A DNA stretch of 64,000 nucleotides. It comes from Leishmania donovani (Eukaryota; Euglenozoa; Kinetoplastea; Trypanosomatida; Trypanosomatidae). The notes beneath the pieces are model-generated. The model made no database searches, had not been told where the DNA came from, and worked only from the letters and a program-made list of their open reading frames with translations. The stretch covers positions 229,505 to 293,504 of the forward strand of contig NC_018235.1 of the NCBI RefSeq assembly GCF_000227135.1, in the 5' to 3' direction. The position numbers and the translations under genes were made by a program. Of the stretch, positions 32,333-41,193 are shown in pieces. Numbering within the stretch: the first letter of the stretch is position 1; every line of letters starts with the position of its first letter.

Positions 32333-34271
32333 GGTGGGGGGGGGGGGCAGGGGGGGTTGGCGTGTGTGTCTGCGTGACGGCTGGTACAGTTGCATCCTCT
32401 TCCTTCGTCGTCTGTCGTCGTCTCTGCAGCAAAGTCATCCGTGGCAGTGGTTGACGAAAACACAAAAAATGAGCAGCTGTCGGGCTCCATCGCAGCAGCC
32501 TTATCGATGGGGAGGCCTCGTCGATAGACGCCGTGGTGATGTATCAGAGCAGTAGGCGGAAGATCAATCCTTTTTTTTTGGCGAGGAGGGGCTGTGGTAG
32601 CCCTGGAGTGCTAGCGGAGGGAGAAACATGAGAAATGTCGGCGTCTCTCTCTCTCTGCTCTCGCCGTCATTAAGCCGTATTCTGTGACGGGCGCACATAC
32701 AACACACAGAGAGAAAGAGAGCTACACGCATGTGTCCTCCTTTTCTTTTTTCCAGTGACTCCTCTGGGTAGATCTCACAAGGGTTCGCGCGCGCGTTTAT
32801 GTGTGTGCATCTGCTTCTCGACCATGGAACTCCTTTGTTCCCTTTTTTGCTTTCGTTCCATCTTCCATCCCCCCTCACCCTCTCTCTCCACCACCCTCCC
32901 CCCTTCTCTCCGCGCTCGCCAACAACAACGCCGTTATACATCATCCTCATCGCATCCACCTATGTGTGCGCATGCCTACCCCCGTGACGGTGCGCAAAAT
33001 ACGCGATGGTGCATTTACCGCGTGGTGCACCCTCCTTCCTTCATCTTCTTCGCACATACGCGTGCACAGTCGCTCGTAGCGGAAGCCGCGTCCACGCCAC
33101 CACAAGGCGAAAGCTTCTCTCACACATCTACATCACAAGCTCACGGTGAAGTGTGCACAAGACCCCACGTAACGTGTTCTTGCCCGCATCAGCGCTGCCA
33201 TTCGTTGGCAGTGCTTCTTCCTCCGCGCGCGCCCCTACCCCCACCCCCCCCACACACACACACAACTCTGTGAGCGAGTGGTTCTGATCGGCTGTGTAAG
33301 GGGTGGTGCGGGTTGCGTGGGTGTGTGTATTTATCAGCAGCGCGTCCCTCCTCTGTTGTGTTGCCGTTGTCGTCTTCGCGCTTCTCCTTCTCTTACTCCT
33401 CTCTGGGCCTCTCTTGTGTGCACTATTCTCGCACTGGCATCGCCCTATACGCACCCATACGTTCATTTTCGCGCACGCGTGTGCATCAGTCGCGATCGCC
33501 TATCGCTCTCATCTTTTTTTCTCTGCCCGTCTGTGTGTGTGTGGGTGGGTGAGTGTGTGCTGTAGTGTAACGGCGTCTTCAACTCTTGACGACAACGGCG
33601 AGTGTACCCACGGCAAACCGCCGCCCTGCCCCGCCCCTCCTCCTTTTTTTATTTCTATACACGCATATATATATATATATATGTGTGTGTGTGTCTTTGT
33701 GTGCGTCTCTCCTTTTTGACTGTGGCCGACCCCCGGCGGCTTTCGTGTATTGGAGCGCCCCCCCCCATCTCTCCCTCCCTCTCTCCCTCTCCGCCACGTG
33801 CTGCGGGTTTGCGCTCGTATCACCTCCCTTTTATTGTTGTTGCTCTTGTTGGTGTGTGCTGTGTGTTTAGTTAGCCGGCTCGTTGCTTTCAGTTCGCCGG
33901 ACGACTACGGCGCCTCTTCTCTCCCCACCCTTTTCCCCCACCCCCCTCCACACCCGCCTTTTTGTTTTCTTCGGTTTCGATCTCGTCTTCTTATCTAAAT
34001 ACTTCCAGTCTGTCTGTGTTGTGAATGTCTTTCACGTGTTTTTCCTGCGTGTGTTTGTTTCGTGGTTGTGGTTGTGGTTCGGTGTCGAGGCGCCTCGAAC
34101 CTCGTTCTTCCGCTTGTGTATGAGCGGGTGTGAGGAGGTGCGTGTGTTTCCCGCTAGCAGATTTAATTTGGTCCCCTCCTGTTGTTGTACTGTGCTCCCT
34201 CTCTGTGCGTGTGTGTGTGTGTGTGTGTGGTCGAGCTGAGGCAGGCGACATCACCCACCATTCGTGTGCGT

Positions 34272-34321
34272 CGTCTGCCTCTTGTTATTACTATTGTTTC
34301 GCTTCTCTGTGCTTCTTCGAG
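34272..34321 (+). promoter_or_regulatory. candidate trans-splice acceptor for large paralogue 2
   Basis: A T/C-rich stretch from 34272 (GTCTGCCTCTTGTTATTACT through GCTTCTCTGTGCTTCTTC) ends in CGAG with the AG at 34320-34321, about 50 nt before the ATG at 34372. Confidence 0.5.
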
Positions 34322-34371
34322 GAAGGGGAAAAGGGGAAGGAGGGCGGTCGCACGACCAGACGTATTGAAGG

Positions 34372-37300
34372 ATGGGCGCGTTACCGAGTCGGGAGTCGAA
34401 CGAGGACCCGTCCTCCGTCTTCTTCGCGAACTGCGGCTCGCACGTCGTCTTCCACATCCCCATGACGGATCATTACTTCCCCTCTCCGCACAGCCTTGCC
34501 TTCCGTCAGCTCTTCCATGCACGCAACAATCAGTCGGCGCTGTACTGCTTCGACATGAAGGACGTGTCATCTGTGATGCCGAAGGACGTGGCAGCGGCAT
34601 TCCGTGAGGCACAGGAGGAGGACTGGGGCGCGGAGGTGGACGAGGTGGACCCCAGCCTGCACTACTACGATGACGAGATCCGCGAGAAAGTTCTCGAGTG
34701 CGGCAGAAACGCCGATTCTATCTGCGAGGACGCCGGCGCCGGCGCTGCTGTGCCGCGCGTGCCACGGATCGGCCGGCATCTCCGCCCCTCCATTGAGGAC
34801 CGCGAGGAGCTCTACCGTGTGCTCGTGACGGAGCCGATGGAGGGCACCCTCGTCGACACAGACTCAGAGATGTGTGCGCTATTTGAGCAGGAGCAGCGCT
34901 GGCGGGCCGCCTTACCGCACCTGTCTAACGGGCAGCAGCAACACGGCAGCCACACTGGCAAGCGGTGCAACGCCAACGGCGGCCACGGAGTCGACGAGAA
35001 GGACGCCGACCATGCTCAGCCAGTCGCGGGCGCGAGTGCGACAAGGCAGCAAAGCCACGACAAGGTGGTGAAGAAGGGTCACAGCGCGGCAGCGGCGAAC
35101 GGCGCCGGCGTCGGCGAGGCCGCAACCCACAGCCCGTCCGTCACCCGGCCAGCCATGTCCTCGGCGCCGCCGCCGCCGGCAAAGTTCTTACATCCCATAC
35201 CAAGGGCAATAGCCCTGCGCTTGACAACGGAGGAAGAGGAGGAGATGCGCGCCGAGTATTGCCGCCAGCATGGCATCCCGTACGTCGCCCCGGCATTCCA
35301 CAGCGTCGGCACAGCGACAGGAAACCGCGCTGACGCCTGTGCTGGCGGATTTTCTGCTCAGCAGCAGCACATGGCGCCGCCGACGCCGTTGCCCGTTGTG
35401 GAGCGTCGCCACTACCACTTCGAGGACGACCCACAGTACCGCGACGGCCGCGTCCATCTTGTCGAGGAGCACGGCGTGCTCTACCACTTTGCCTACTTTG
35501 CCAAGCGGCCGTCCCCGACGGTGGCCGCCGTCGCTGTTGCCGACTCCTCGCGCAGCTCGCAAAAAGGAGTGACGACGGACGGCACTGCGCCGTCTGGGGT
35601 GCTGACAGCTGGTAAGACGCCGATCTCGCAGACGCCGATCGTCCGCGGACGTTGTTTGCACGATGTGGTATACTGCGCGAAGCCGTCTACGTCGCCGGCG
35701 TCGAGCAGCAAGCACGCCGCTGCGTCCTCCTCGGGGTTCGCGGGTAGTGAGCCCGAGGTTGCGCCGCCTGTGCGCTACACCTGGTGTGCGCGCTGCGGGG
35801 AACGTGTGACGCAGCGGATGGACTACACTCAGCTGCGCCGGCTCAAGTCCACCCGCGCGCATCGCCGCGCCGTGCGGAAGCAGCTGCCTGACGGCGACCA
35901 GGATTCGCCCAGGGAGAAGGACAGCGTGGACGAGGTCGCCTCGAACACGGAGCGTGTCGACGAGGAGGGCGAGGAGGAGTTCATCATCAACATCATGCCT
36001 GTTCGCGTGGTCGGCATGGATGGTCTGCTGCCGTCCCGCAGCCGTGGCACGCCGTGGTTGCGCGGGTACGCGCAGGAGAGCGAGGCGGCCGAGGACACCT
36101 ACATCGAGCAGCTTGAGCAGAAGCCGCCAGTGATGCGGGTGTGCCGTTTTATCGAAGGCTCCGTCGGGGACAAGATCGTCAACCGTGCCGCGCTTGTCAC
36201 GCTGCTGTCGTATCGCCCCATGTGTCGGCAGGCGGGGCTCAGCGACGCCCTGACGCGGCCCATCTGGTCCATGTGTGTGCTGTCGAATATTCCGTACCTG
36301 CAGATGGTGCGGGAGACCTTCTTTAGAGCCAAGGCGGCGGTCGCGGAGGTGGACAACGACGATCTGCTGCTGCGCGACTGGCTCGACGTCGTCGATCGCG
36401 AAAACAACTTCTACAACTTCATCAACGCGAACCTGCACATGACGCGTAACTTCACCCCACCGGAGCGGACGGTGCGGCAGCGCGAGCAGGCCGACGATGT
36501 CGCCAGCGCAGGCACAGCATCGAGTCGGAGGACGACTACCGGTGGTGGCTGTGGCGTCAGAGAGGGCGGCAACGTCGGCGTCGGCCCTGCCGGCTCCTCG
36601 TCGGTAACGTCACCGTCGCTGCTGAAGACGGCCGTGTACTCCGCCGTTGAAGATAATGGCAGCCCCACGGAGAGTCACGCGGCGCACTCCGCAACGTCGG
36701 CGAGCGGTGCCACGACATCGCCGTCGCGCCGCAGGGCAGCCCCCGCTGCGGCGGTGGCGGCGCGCGAGTCGGCCGAGACGGCCGAGCACACGACAGACGC
36801 GGCGGCGCAGGGCGTGTGCTGCAAGAGGAAGGACAAGGACGGCGACTTGAAGCCGGCGGAAGGCGACGGCGCCGGTCTGCGCGGTCGCCACCTCACACGC
36901 GCTCTCGAGGAAGCCACGATCGGGCGACCCGAGGGCTACGACCCGCGCGACCAGGTCGAGGAAGACGAAGACGACGAGGATGACGCAGGGGACGAGGGCG
37001 GGGAGCGGGGCGCCAGCGACGGCGTGGGCGAGAGCGACGTGGCTACCAAGGCCGCTGCACGGCGTGAAAAAGGTAAGAAGAAGTTGCAGCACAAGGACTT
37101 GGGGCTGCCATCGCTCTGTTGGGACACCGCGTCTCCGCCGGCGTCATCAACGGACCGAAGTGCCGCGGCTTCTGCCGCAGCATCGGCATCACCTTTCACG
37201 GAGGATACGAAACAGAAGAGAAGTGATGGCCAGGGCAACCCCGTAGCGGCAAGTGCGATAGGCGGCCTGCCTGCTGCGGTCGACAGTAGCTATGTGGCCC

Positions 37301-40300
37301 ATCGCCACCGCAGTGGTGGCAATAAAGATGGTGAGGATGCATCTGGCAAGCCCCCAGCCACGGTCACCACCACCTCCCGCTTACTGCCAAACGCCGCGTC
37401 GGCGCGCGCCGCCACCGGGCAGGGCAGCAGTGGTGAAGGCGACGGAATGAGACCCTCCGTGAATAACTTCGACGATGATGATGATCCGGACCTGCGCACG
37501 GAGGAAGAGGAGCGCCGTTGCGCACGCGTTAGCGTCGCGAAGACCGCAGAGACGAGTGGTTCCTCGCTCCAGAAGCCGACACCACCATCAGCGGTAGCGG
37601 TGGAGGCGCGCGGTGCAGAAAAGCAGCCGCACCAGCAGCGGCCAGAGGTGCCGCCGCGGCCGAATTTCCAACTCTTTTCATCCCGACTTGAGCCGCATGC
37701 GCCACTGTCGCTCTGCACGCTCTTCGACTACGACGCTAGCGCTGACCAAGCCGCGAAGAAGACGGTCACGCAGCTGGCCGCCGCCGTTGCGGCTGGCGTA
37801 GCCGCCGACGTTGCGGCTGGCGTAGCCGCCGACCACACAAACAATGCCGGCAGCCGAGAGGAAGACGGCGTGGGCCAGGCGACCGCCGCCAGTGCCGCTG
37901 CAAAAGCCGCCACCACCGTATGGCCCAGCTACGTTCAACGCGACATCCTGCGTGAGAACGAGCGACAGCAGGCGGAGCCGAAAGCCACGCGGCGCCCTAG
38001 CCATGCCCTGTACGAGTGCGGCATGCTGGCCACCACCCGCGGCCGCAACTTCCTCTTTCTCCTACGCGAGGACTGCGTGCGGGCGCTGCTGTTCTACTGC
38101 GCCGCCGCCGCGGCCCCCATCTTCATTGGCGCGTACATCGAGCCAGTGGACACAACGAGCCTCAGCTACGGTGGCGCGGTGCGGCTGCGACGGCCGAGCA
38201 CCGTCGACATCCCGCTCGATGGCGGCGACGAGGATGGCGGCAGCCGCACCGCCCCGGGGCGCAACTACGATGGCCAGCGGGTAGTCATTGGGCAGGTAGA
38301 GGGGATGGAGGTGATGGCCGAATACTTCAAGAGCAAAGGCCTCATCACGTGCTTCAGCGTGTCGGATGTGGACAAGGCGGCCCCCGGGCCGAGCGCTGCG
38401 CACCGACTGCGCAAGCTGATCTTGCCAACGACCTCATTATCCACCACCTATGCACAGCACCGCAGCAGCAGTAGCGGTGGCCTTGCAGGGGAGGCAGGCT
38501 CGTTGGCGGCTCAGCAGGCACGAGAGCTGGCACAGTACGGTCACGTCTTCACCTACGCCGCGGACGATTTCTGTGATGGTGACTTGGTCGTCTTCAATTT
38601 CGAAGAGCGGCAGTGGGAGCACTACGAGCATGTGCAGCTGCGCCGACGATTCGCTGCGAGGGCAGCCACAGCTGCTGCGGATGCGGTGGCGACGGCGGCA
38701 TCTGCGATGCCGGTGAAAACCGCCGAACCAATGTCCACGGGCAACGTAGCGGTAGCTGCTGACGGCAGCCGGAGCTGCGCCCGCTCCGTCGTGGACCCCT
38801 CCATGTCCGCCAGACTCCTGTGCGTCGGGCTGGATGAGCTGCTGCTGAGCTGGACCAAGTGGATCGTCGACAACCGCTTCTACGAAGACCGCACCGACCT
38901 GGGCTGGCTAAGCCTTCCAGACGGCAGCCCTATCCAACTCGGCGGTCGTTACTTTCTCTGGAGCTTCCGCCACAATCATCAGCGCTACTTCTACGGCGTC
39001 ATTCCGAAATTCGCGAAGGGGCGGCTGCGGCGACAGAAGATGGTTGAGCGCAACCGCAGCAAGAAGAAGGACGTCGAGGCGCCGCGCCAGCAAGCGCAGC
39101 CGCTGGCGGGGATATTGACGTTGTCCTCGGTGGGTGTGCAGCGGTCGAGTGACGTGTCGGTGGCGCCTTCGGCACCGTCGTCCCCAGCGCTCGTCACCGC
39201 CGTTGCCGCCACCCTCTCCTCTCCCCCCAGGCCCAGCGGCAAAAGCCCTTGGGGGGCAAACGACACGCTTGAGGCGCAGCAAGAAGGAGAACCGCCGCGG
39301 CGCGGCAGCGTCACCGGCACCGGCAGCCTGCATGCGGGTCCGGCTCTTGGTGATCAAGCCTCCTCATCTCCTCCGCATCCTAGTCTAGGCGTTTCGCCAC
39401 CTGCCCACGCGGGTACAGCGCAGCAGCCACCTCTGCCGCAAGAGCAACTGTCAACGTCGGCAGCTGCACAGGCTGTGTCAACAGCGGCTGCAAGCAGTAC
39501 ACACCCTGCGGCAATGCGCCAGCGCCAGCGTCACTCCTCTCCCCATCTGCAGACGCAGCAGCCGATCGCCGCGACATCGGCGCCTCTGCCGCTGCCTCAC
39601 CGCATGAACCCGCTCTATACCGACAGCATCTCTTACTCGGCGCCACATGCGAGCATCACTCTTCCACAGCAACCGATGCCGCAGTGGGCCAGCACTAGCG
39701 CCACCGCCTCGCACGTGAGCGCTGCGCCCGCAACAGCCGGAGAACAAGCAAAGCAGGGCAACTTCGCAAGCACCCTCAGTTCTGCCGGCGGCTTCTCCGT
39801 GCACGCCGGCAGGAACGCGGCCCGGCCCGCCCTCTGCTCCCCCAAGATCGCGGCTGGATCGCTGACCGCCGCCGCAGCAGCGACGACAACGACGAAAACG
39901 ACAACGGCAGCGCGTCGTGCCCCCTTTCCAAACCCGCCGCCGCAGCATCCAGTCAGCGGCAGCCGCAACCGTCTCAGCGCACCCAGCAGCCCCGCCATGT
40001 ACAGATCTGGACAGCAGATCGGCTTCGGAGGTGGGCCAAACTACTACTACCAGTACGGCGGTAACACATTCATACAAGACGGAAAGCAGCACGAGAACGA
40101 GTACTACCCGCCGCTGCCCACGGGCACCCCCTTCCACCCTGCCACGGCCATCACAAAGTTGGTGCCGCTGCCTCACCCAAAGACGGGGCGCGGCGGTATT
40201 CCGGCCATTTTCCGCTTCTGGGGCCCCATCGGGTCGCCAGCGCCCCGCACGCCGGTTGCCGCGCCCTCGCTACCAACCGCAGGCGGAGCGGCGGCCACGG

Positions 40301-41193
40301 CCTCCTTGGCCGCCATACCCATCGCACTGGTGCCACAGCAGATGCATTCGCTGTCGCCGCGGCACCCCGCGACGGGCGGCTCGCCCGCTGCCAGCAGCTC
40401 CGTCGGTGGTGGCGAGAGCATGGGCGTGAGTCCGGTGGAGGCACACCACCACAGTACTGGTTCCAGCCTTGACGCTGGTTCACCCACCGCACCGGCAATC
40501 GCTCCCGCCTCCGCTACGGCTGCCGCCGGCGCATCAGCCGTCAACTTGACGGTCCGCATGCGCCGGCGCACCGGCGGTGGAAACACGGCAGCGATCAGAG
40601 TGGGTGGCGGCGCTTCTCCAGCACCGCTGCAGCTACCCTCGCAGGGCACCTCCTCGCTCGGAGCCTCGCTGACGACGCTCGCGACGGCAGGGCCTGCCAT
40701 GGGGCCGGGCACACCCTTCAAGCATAGTCCCCTAACTCCATCAAACCTTCCTCCAGCGTCGTTGTTCGCTCAGTCCGCGCCGGCGCAACTGCTGGTTGAC
40801 GATAGCGGGTCGCAGCGACTCTCGCCGACCAGCATGCTCCCTACCAACCTCATTAACGAAGGATCAAAGACGAAAGGCGAGTCGGTGCTGCGGGTGGACG
40901 AGGACACGTACATGCAGCGAGAGGCATTCCGGTGGAACCCGTATGCGAGCACCAAGTGGGCGCAGAACAGAAGCAGCAGCACCGGCGGCAGTGCCAGTGA
41001 CGCCCGCGGTGGTCTTCCTGCGAGGGCGGCAGCGGAAGCGGTTAGGACAACGGCGATGGGAGCGCGGCGAGGCCACACGCGCACGCACGAATGCGTGCGT
41101 GCCTCCCTCCCTCCCCTTTCCACTTTTCAATGTTTCTTCTCTCTCCCTGTCTTGGGCATCAGTAAGCAATGTAAAGAAGCTGATGAACGCTGA
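34372..41193 (+). CDS. very large N-myristoylation-type low-complexity protein (paralogue B)
   Basis: Product of 2273 aa, paralogue of the 22502-31153 product. It starts MGALPSRESNEDPSS (Gly2, Ser6 again) followed by HYFPSPHSLAFRQLF. Shared blocks: about 148-181 (VDTDSEMCALFEQEQRW), 347-376 (FEDDPQYRDGRVHLVEEHG), 541-685 (RGTPWLRGYA, GDKIVNRA, VLSNIPYLQM), 1225-1270 (AAAAAPIFIGAYIEP, SYGGAVRL), 1397-1427 (DGDLVVFNF, WEHYEHVQL) and 1487-1557 (RTDLGWL, GGRYFLWSF, YFYGVIPKFAKG). A CARC motif near 470 is specific to this copy. A long insert of acidic/Ala/Ser sequence separates blocks at 690-1220, including a 24-bp tandem repeat near 37788-37832. The C-terminal third is Ser/Ala/Pro-rich but less Gln-rich than paralogue A. 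FRWNPYAST at about 2186 matches the NPYA end of paralogue A, but here about 85 more residues follow, the last 30 read from spacer-like sequence. Function unknown; membrane-anchored scaffold inferred. Confidence 0.8.
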   Translation: MGALPSRESNEDPSSVFFANCGSHVVFHIPMTDHYFPSPHSLAFRQLFHARNNQSALYCFDMKDVSSVMPKDVAAAFREAQEEDWGAEVDEVDPSLHYYDDEIREKVLECGRNADSICEDAGAGAAVPRVPRIGRHLRPSIEDREELYRVLVTEPMEGTLVDTDSEMCALFEQEQRWRAALPHLSNGQQQHGSHTGKRCNANGGHGVDEKDADHAQPVAGASATRQQSHDKVVKKGHSAAAANGAGVGEAATHSPSVTRPAMSSAPPPPAKFLHPIPRAIALRLTTEEEEEMRAEYCRQHGIPYVAPAFHSVGTATGNRADACAGGFSAQQQHMAPPTPLPVVERRHYHFEDDPQYRDGRVHLVEEHGVLYHFAYFAKRPSPTVAAVAVADSSRSSQKGVTTDGTAPSGVLTAGKTPISQTPIVRGRCLHDVVYCAKPSTSPASSSKHAAASSSGFAGSEPEVAPPVRYTWCARCGERVTQRMDYTQLRRLKSTRAHRRAVRKQLPDGDQDSPREKDSVDEVASNTERVDEEGEEEFIINIMPVRVVGMDGLLPSRSRGTPWLRGYAQESEAAEDTYIEQLEQKPPVMRVCRFIEGSVGDKIVNRAALVTLLSYRPMCRQAGLSDALTRPIWSMCVLSNIPYLQMVRETFFRAKAAVAEVDNDDLLLRDWLDVVDRENNFYNFINANLHMTRNFTPPERTVRQREQADDVASAGTASSRRTTTGGGCGVREGGNVGVGPAGSSSVTSPSLLKTAVYSAVEDNGSPTESHAAHSATSASGATTSPSRRRAAPAAAVAARESAETAEHTTDAAAQGVCCKRKDKDGDLKPAEGDGAGLRGRHLTRALEEATIGRPEGYDPRDQVEEDEDDEDDAGDEGGERGASDGVGESDVATKAAARREKGKKKLQHKDLGLPSLCWDTASPPASSTDRSAAASAAASASPFTEDTKQKRSDGQGNPVAASAIGGLPAAVDSSYVAHRHRSGGNKDGEDASGKPPATVTTTSRLLPNAASARAATGQGSSGEGDGMRPSVNNFDDDDDPDLRTEEEERRCARVSVAKTAETSGSSLQKPTPPSAVAVEARGAEKQPHQQRPEVPPRPNFQLFSSRLEPHAPLSLCTLFDYDASADQAAKKTVTQLAAAVAAGVAADVAAGVAADHTNNAGSREEDGVGQATAASAAAKAATTVWPSYVQRDILRENERQQAEPKATRRPSHALYECGMLATTRGRNFLFLLREDCVRALLFYCAAAAAPIFIGAYIEPVDTTSLSYGGAVRLRRPSTVDIPLDGGDEDGGSRTAPGRNYDGQRVVIGQVEGMEVMAEYFKSKGLITCFSVSDVDKAAPGPSAAHRLRKLILPTTSLSTTYAQHRSSSSGGLAGEAGSLAAQQARELAQYGHVFTYAADDFCDGDLVVFNFEERQWEHYEHVQLRRRFAARAATAAADAVATAASAMPVKTAEPMSTGNVAVAADGSRSCARSVVDPSMSARLLCVGLDELLLSWTKWIVDNRFYEDRTDLGWLSLPDGSPIQLGGRYFLWSFRHNHQRYFYGVIPKFAKGRLRRQKMVERNRSKKKDVEAPRQQAQPLAGILTLSSVGVQRSSDVSVAPSAPSSPALVTAVAATLSSPPRPSGKSPWGANDTLEAQQEGEPPRRGSVTGTGSLHAGPALGDQASSSPPHPSLGVSPPAHAGTAQQPPLPQEQLSTSAAAQAVSTAAASSTHPAAMRQRQRHSSPHLQTQQPIAATSAPLPLPHRMNPLYTDSISYSAPHASITLPQQPMPQWASTSATASHVSAAPATAGEQAKQGNFASTLSSAGGFSVHAGRNAARPALCSPKIAAGSLTAAAAATTTTKTTTAARRAPFPNPPPQHPVSGSRNRLSAPSSPAMYRSGQQIGFGGGPNYYYQYGGNTFIQDGKQHENEYYPPLPTGTPFHPATAITKLVPLPHPKTGRGGIPAIFRFWGPIGSPAPRTPVAAPSLPTAGGAAATASLAAIPIALVPQQMHSLSPRHPATGGSPAASSSVGGGESMGVSPVEAHHHSTGSSLDAGSPTAPAIAPASATAAAGASAVNLTVRMRRRTGGGNTAAIRVGGGASPAPLQLPSQGTSSLGASLTTLATAGPAMGPGTPFKHSPLTPSNLPPASLFAQSAPAQLLVDDSGSQRLSPTSMLPTNLINEGSKTKGESVLRVDEDTYMQREAFRWNPYASTKWAQNRSSSTGGSASDARGGLPARAAAEAVRTTAMGARRGHTRTHECVRASLPPLSTFQCFFSLPVLGISKQCKEADER
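41101..41162 (+). promoter_or_regulatory. splice-acceptor-like tract inside the end of paralogue B ORF
   Basis: A dense pyrimidine tract (CCTCCCTCCCTCCCCTTTCC through TTCTTCTCTCTCCCTGTC) ends GGCATCAG, AG at 41161-41162, only about 31 nt before the stop codon at 41193. It looks like a spacer signal that happens to be in open frame. Confidence 0.45.

Larger units (their letters stand above)
31154..34371. other. intergenic region with poly-G tracts and an N gap
   Basis: 3.2 kb between the two large paralogues with no gene visible. It has A-runs after the stop (31195-31204), a TA run at 31558-31572, a CA/GT mix, an extraordinary G-run at 32176-32201, a 99-N gap at 32234-32332 flanked by further G-runs, and CT-rich sequence leading to the acceptor at 34320-34321. 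ORFs crossing the Ns are meaningless. Confidence 0.6.

Noticed and set aside
31614..32465. 283-aa minus-strand ORF through the N gap
   Set aside because: Thirty-odd codons are unknown bases and the rest is translated poly-C or CA sequence.
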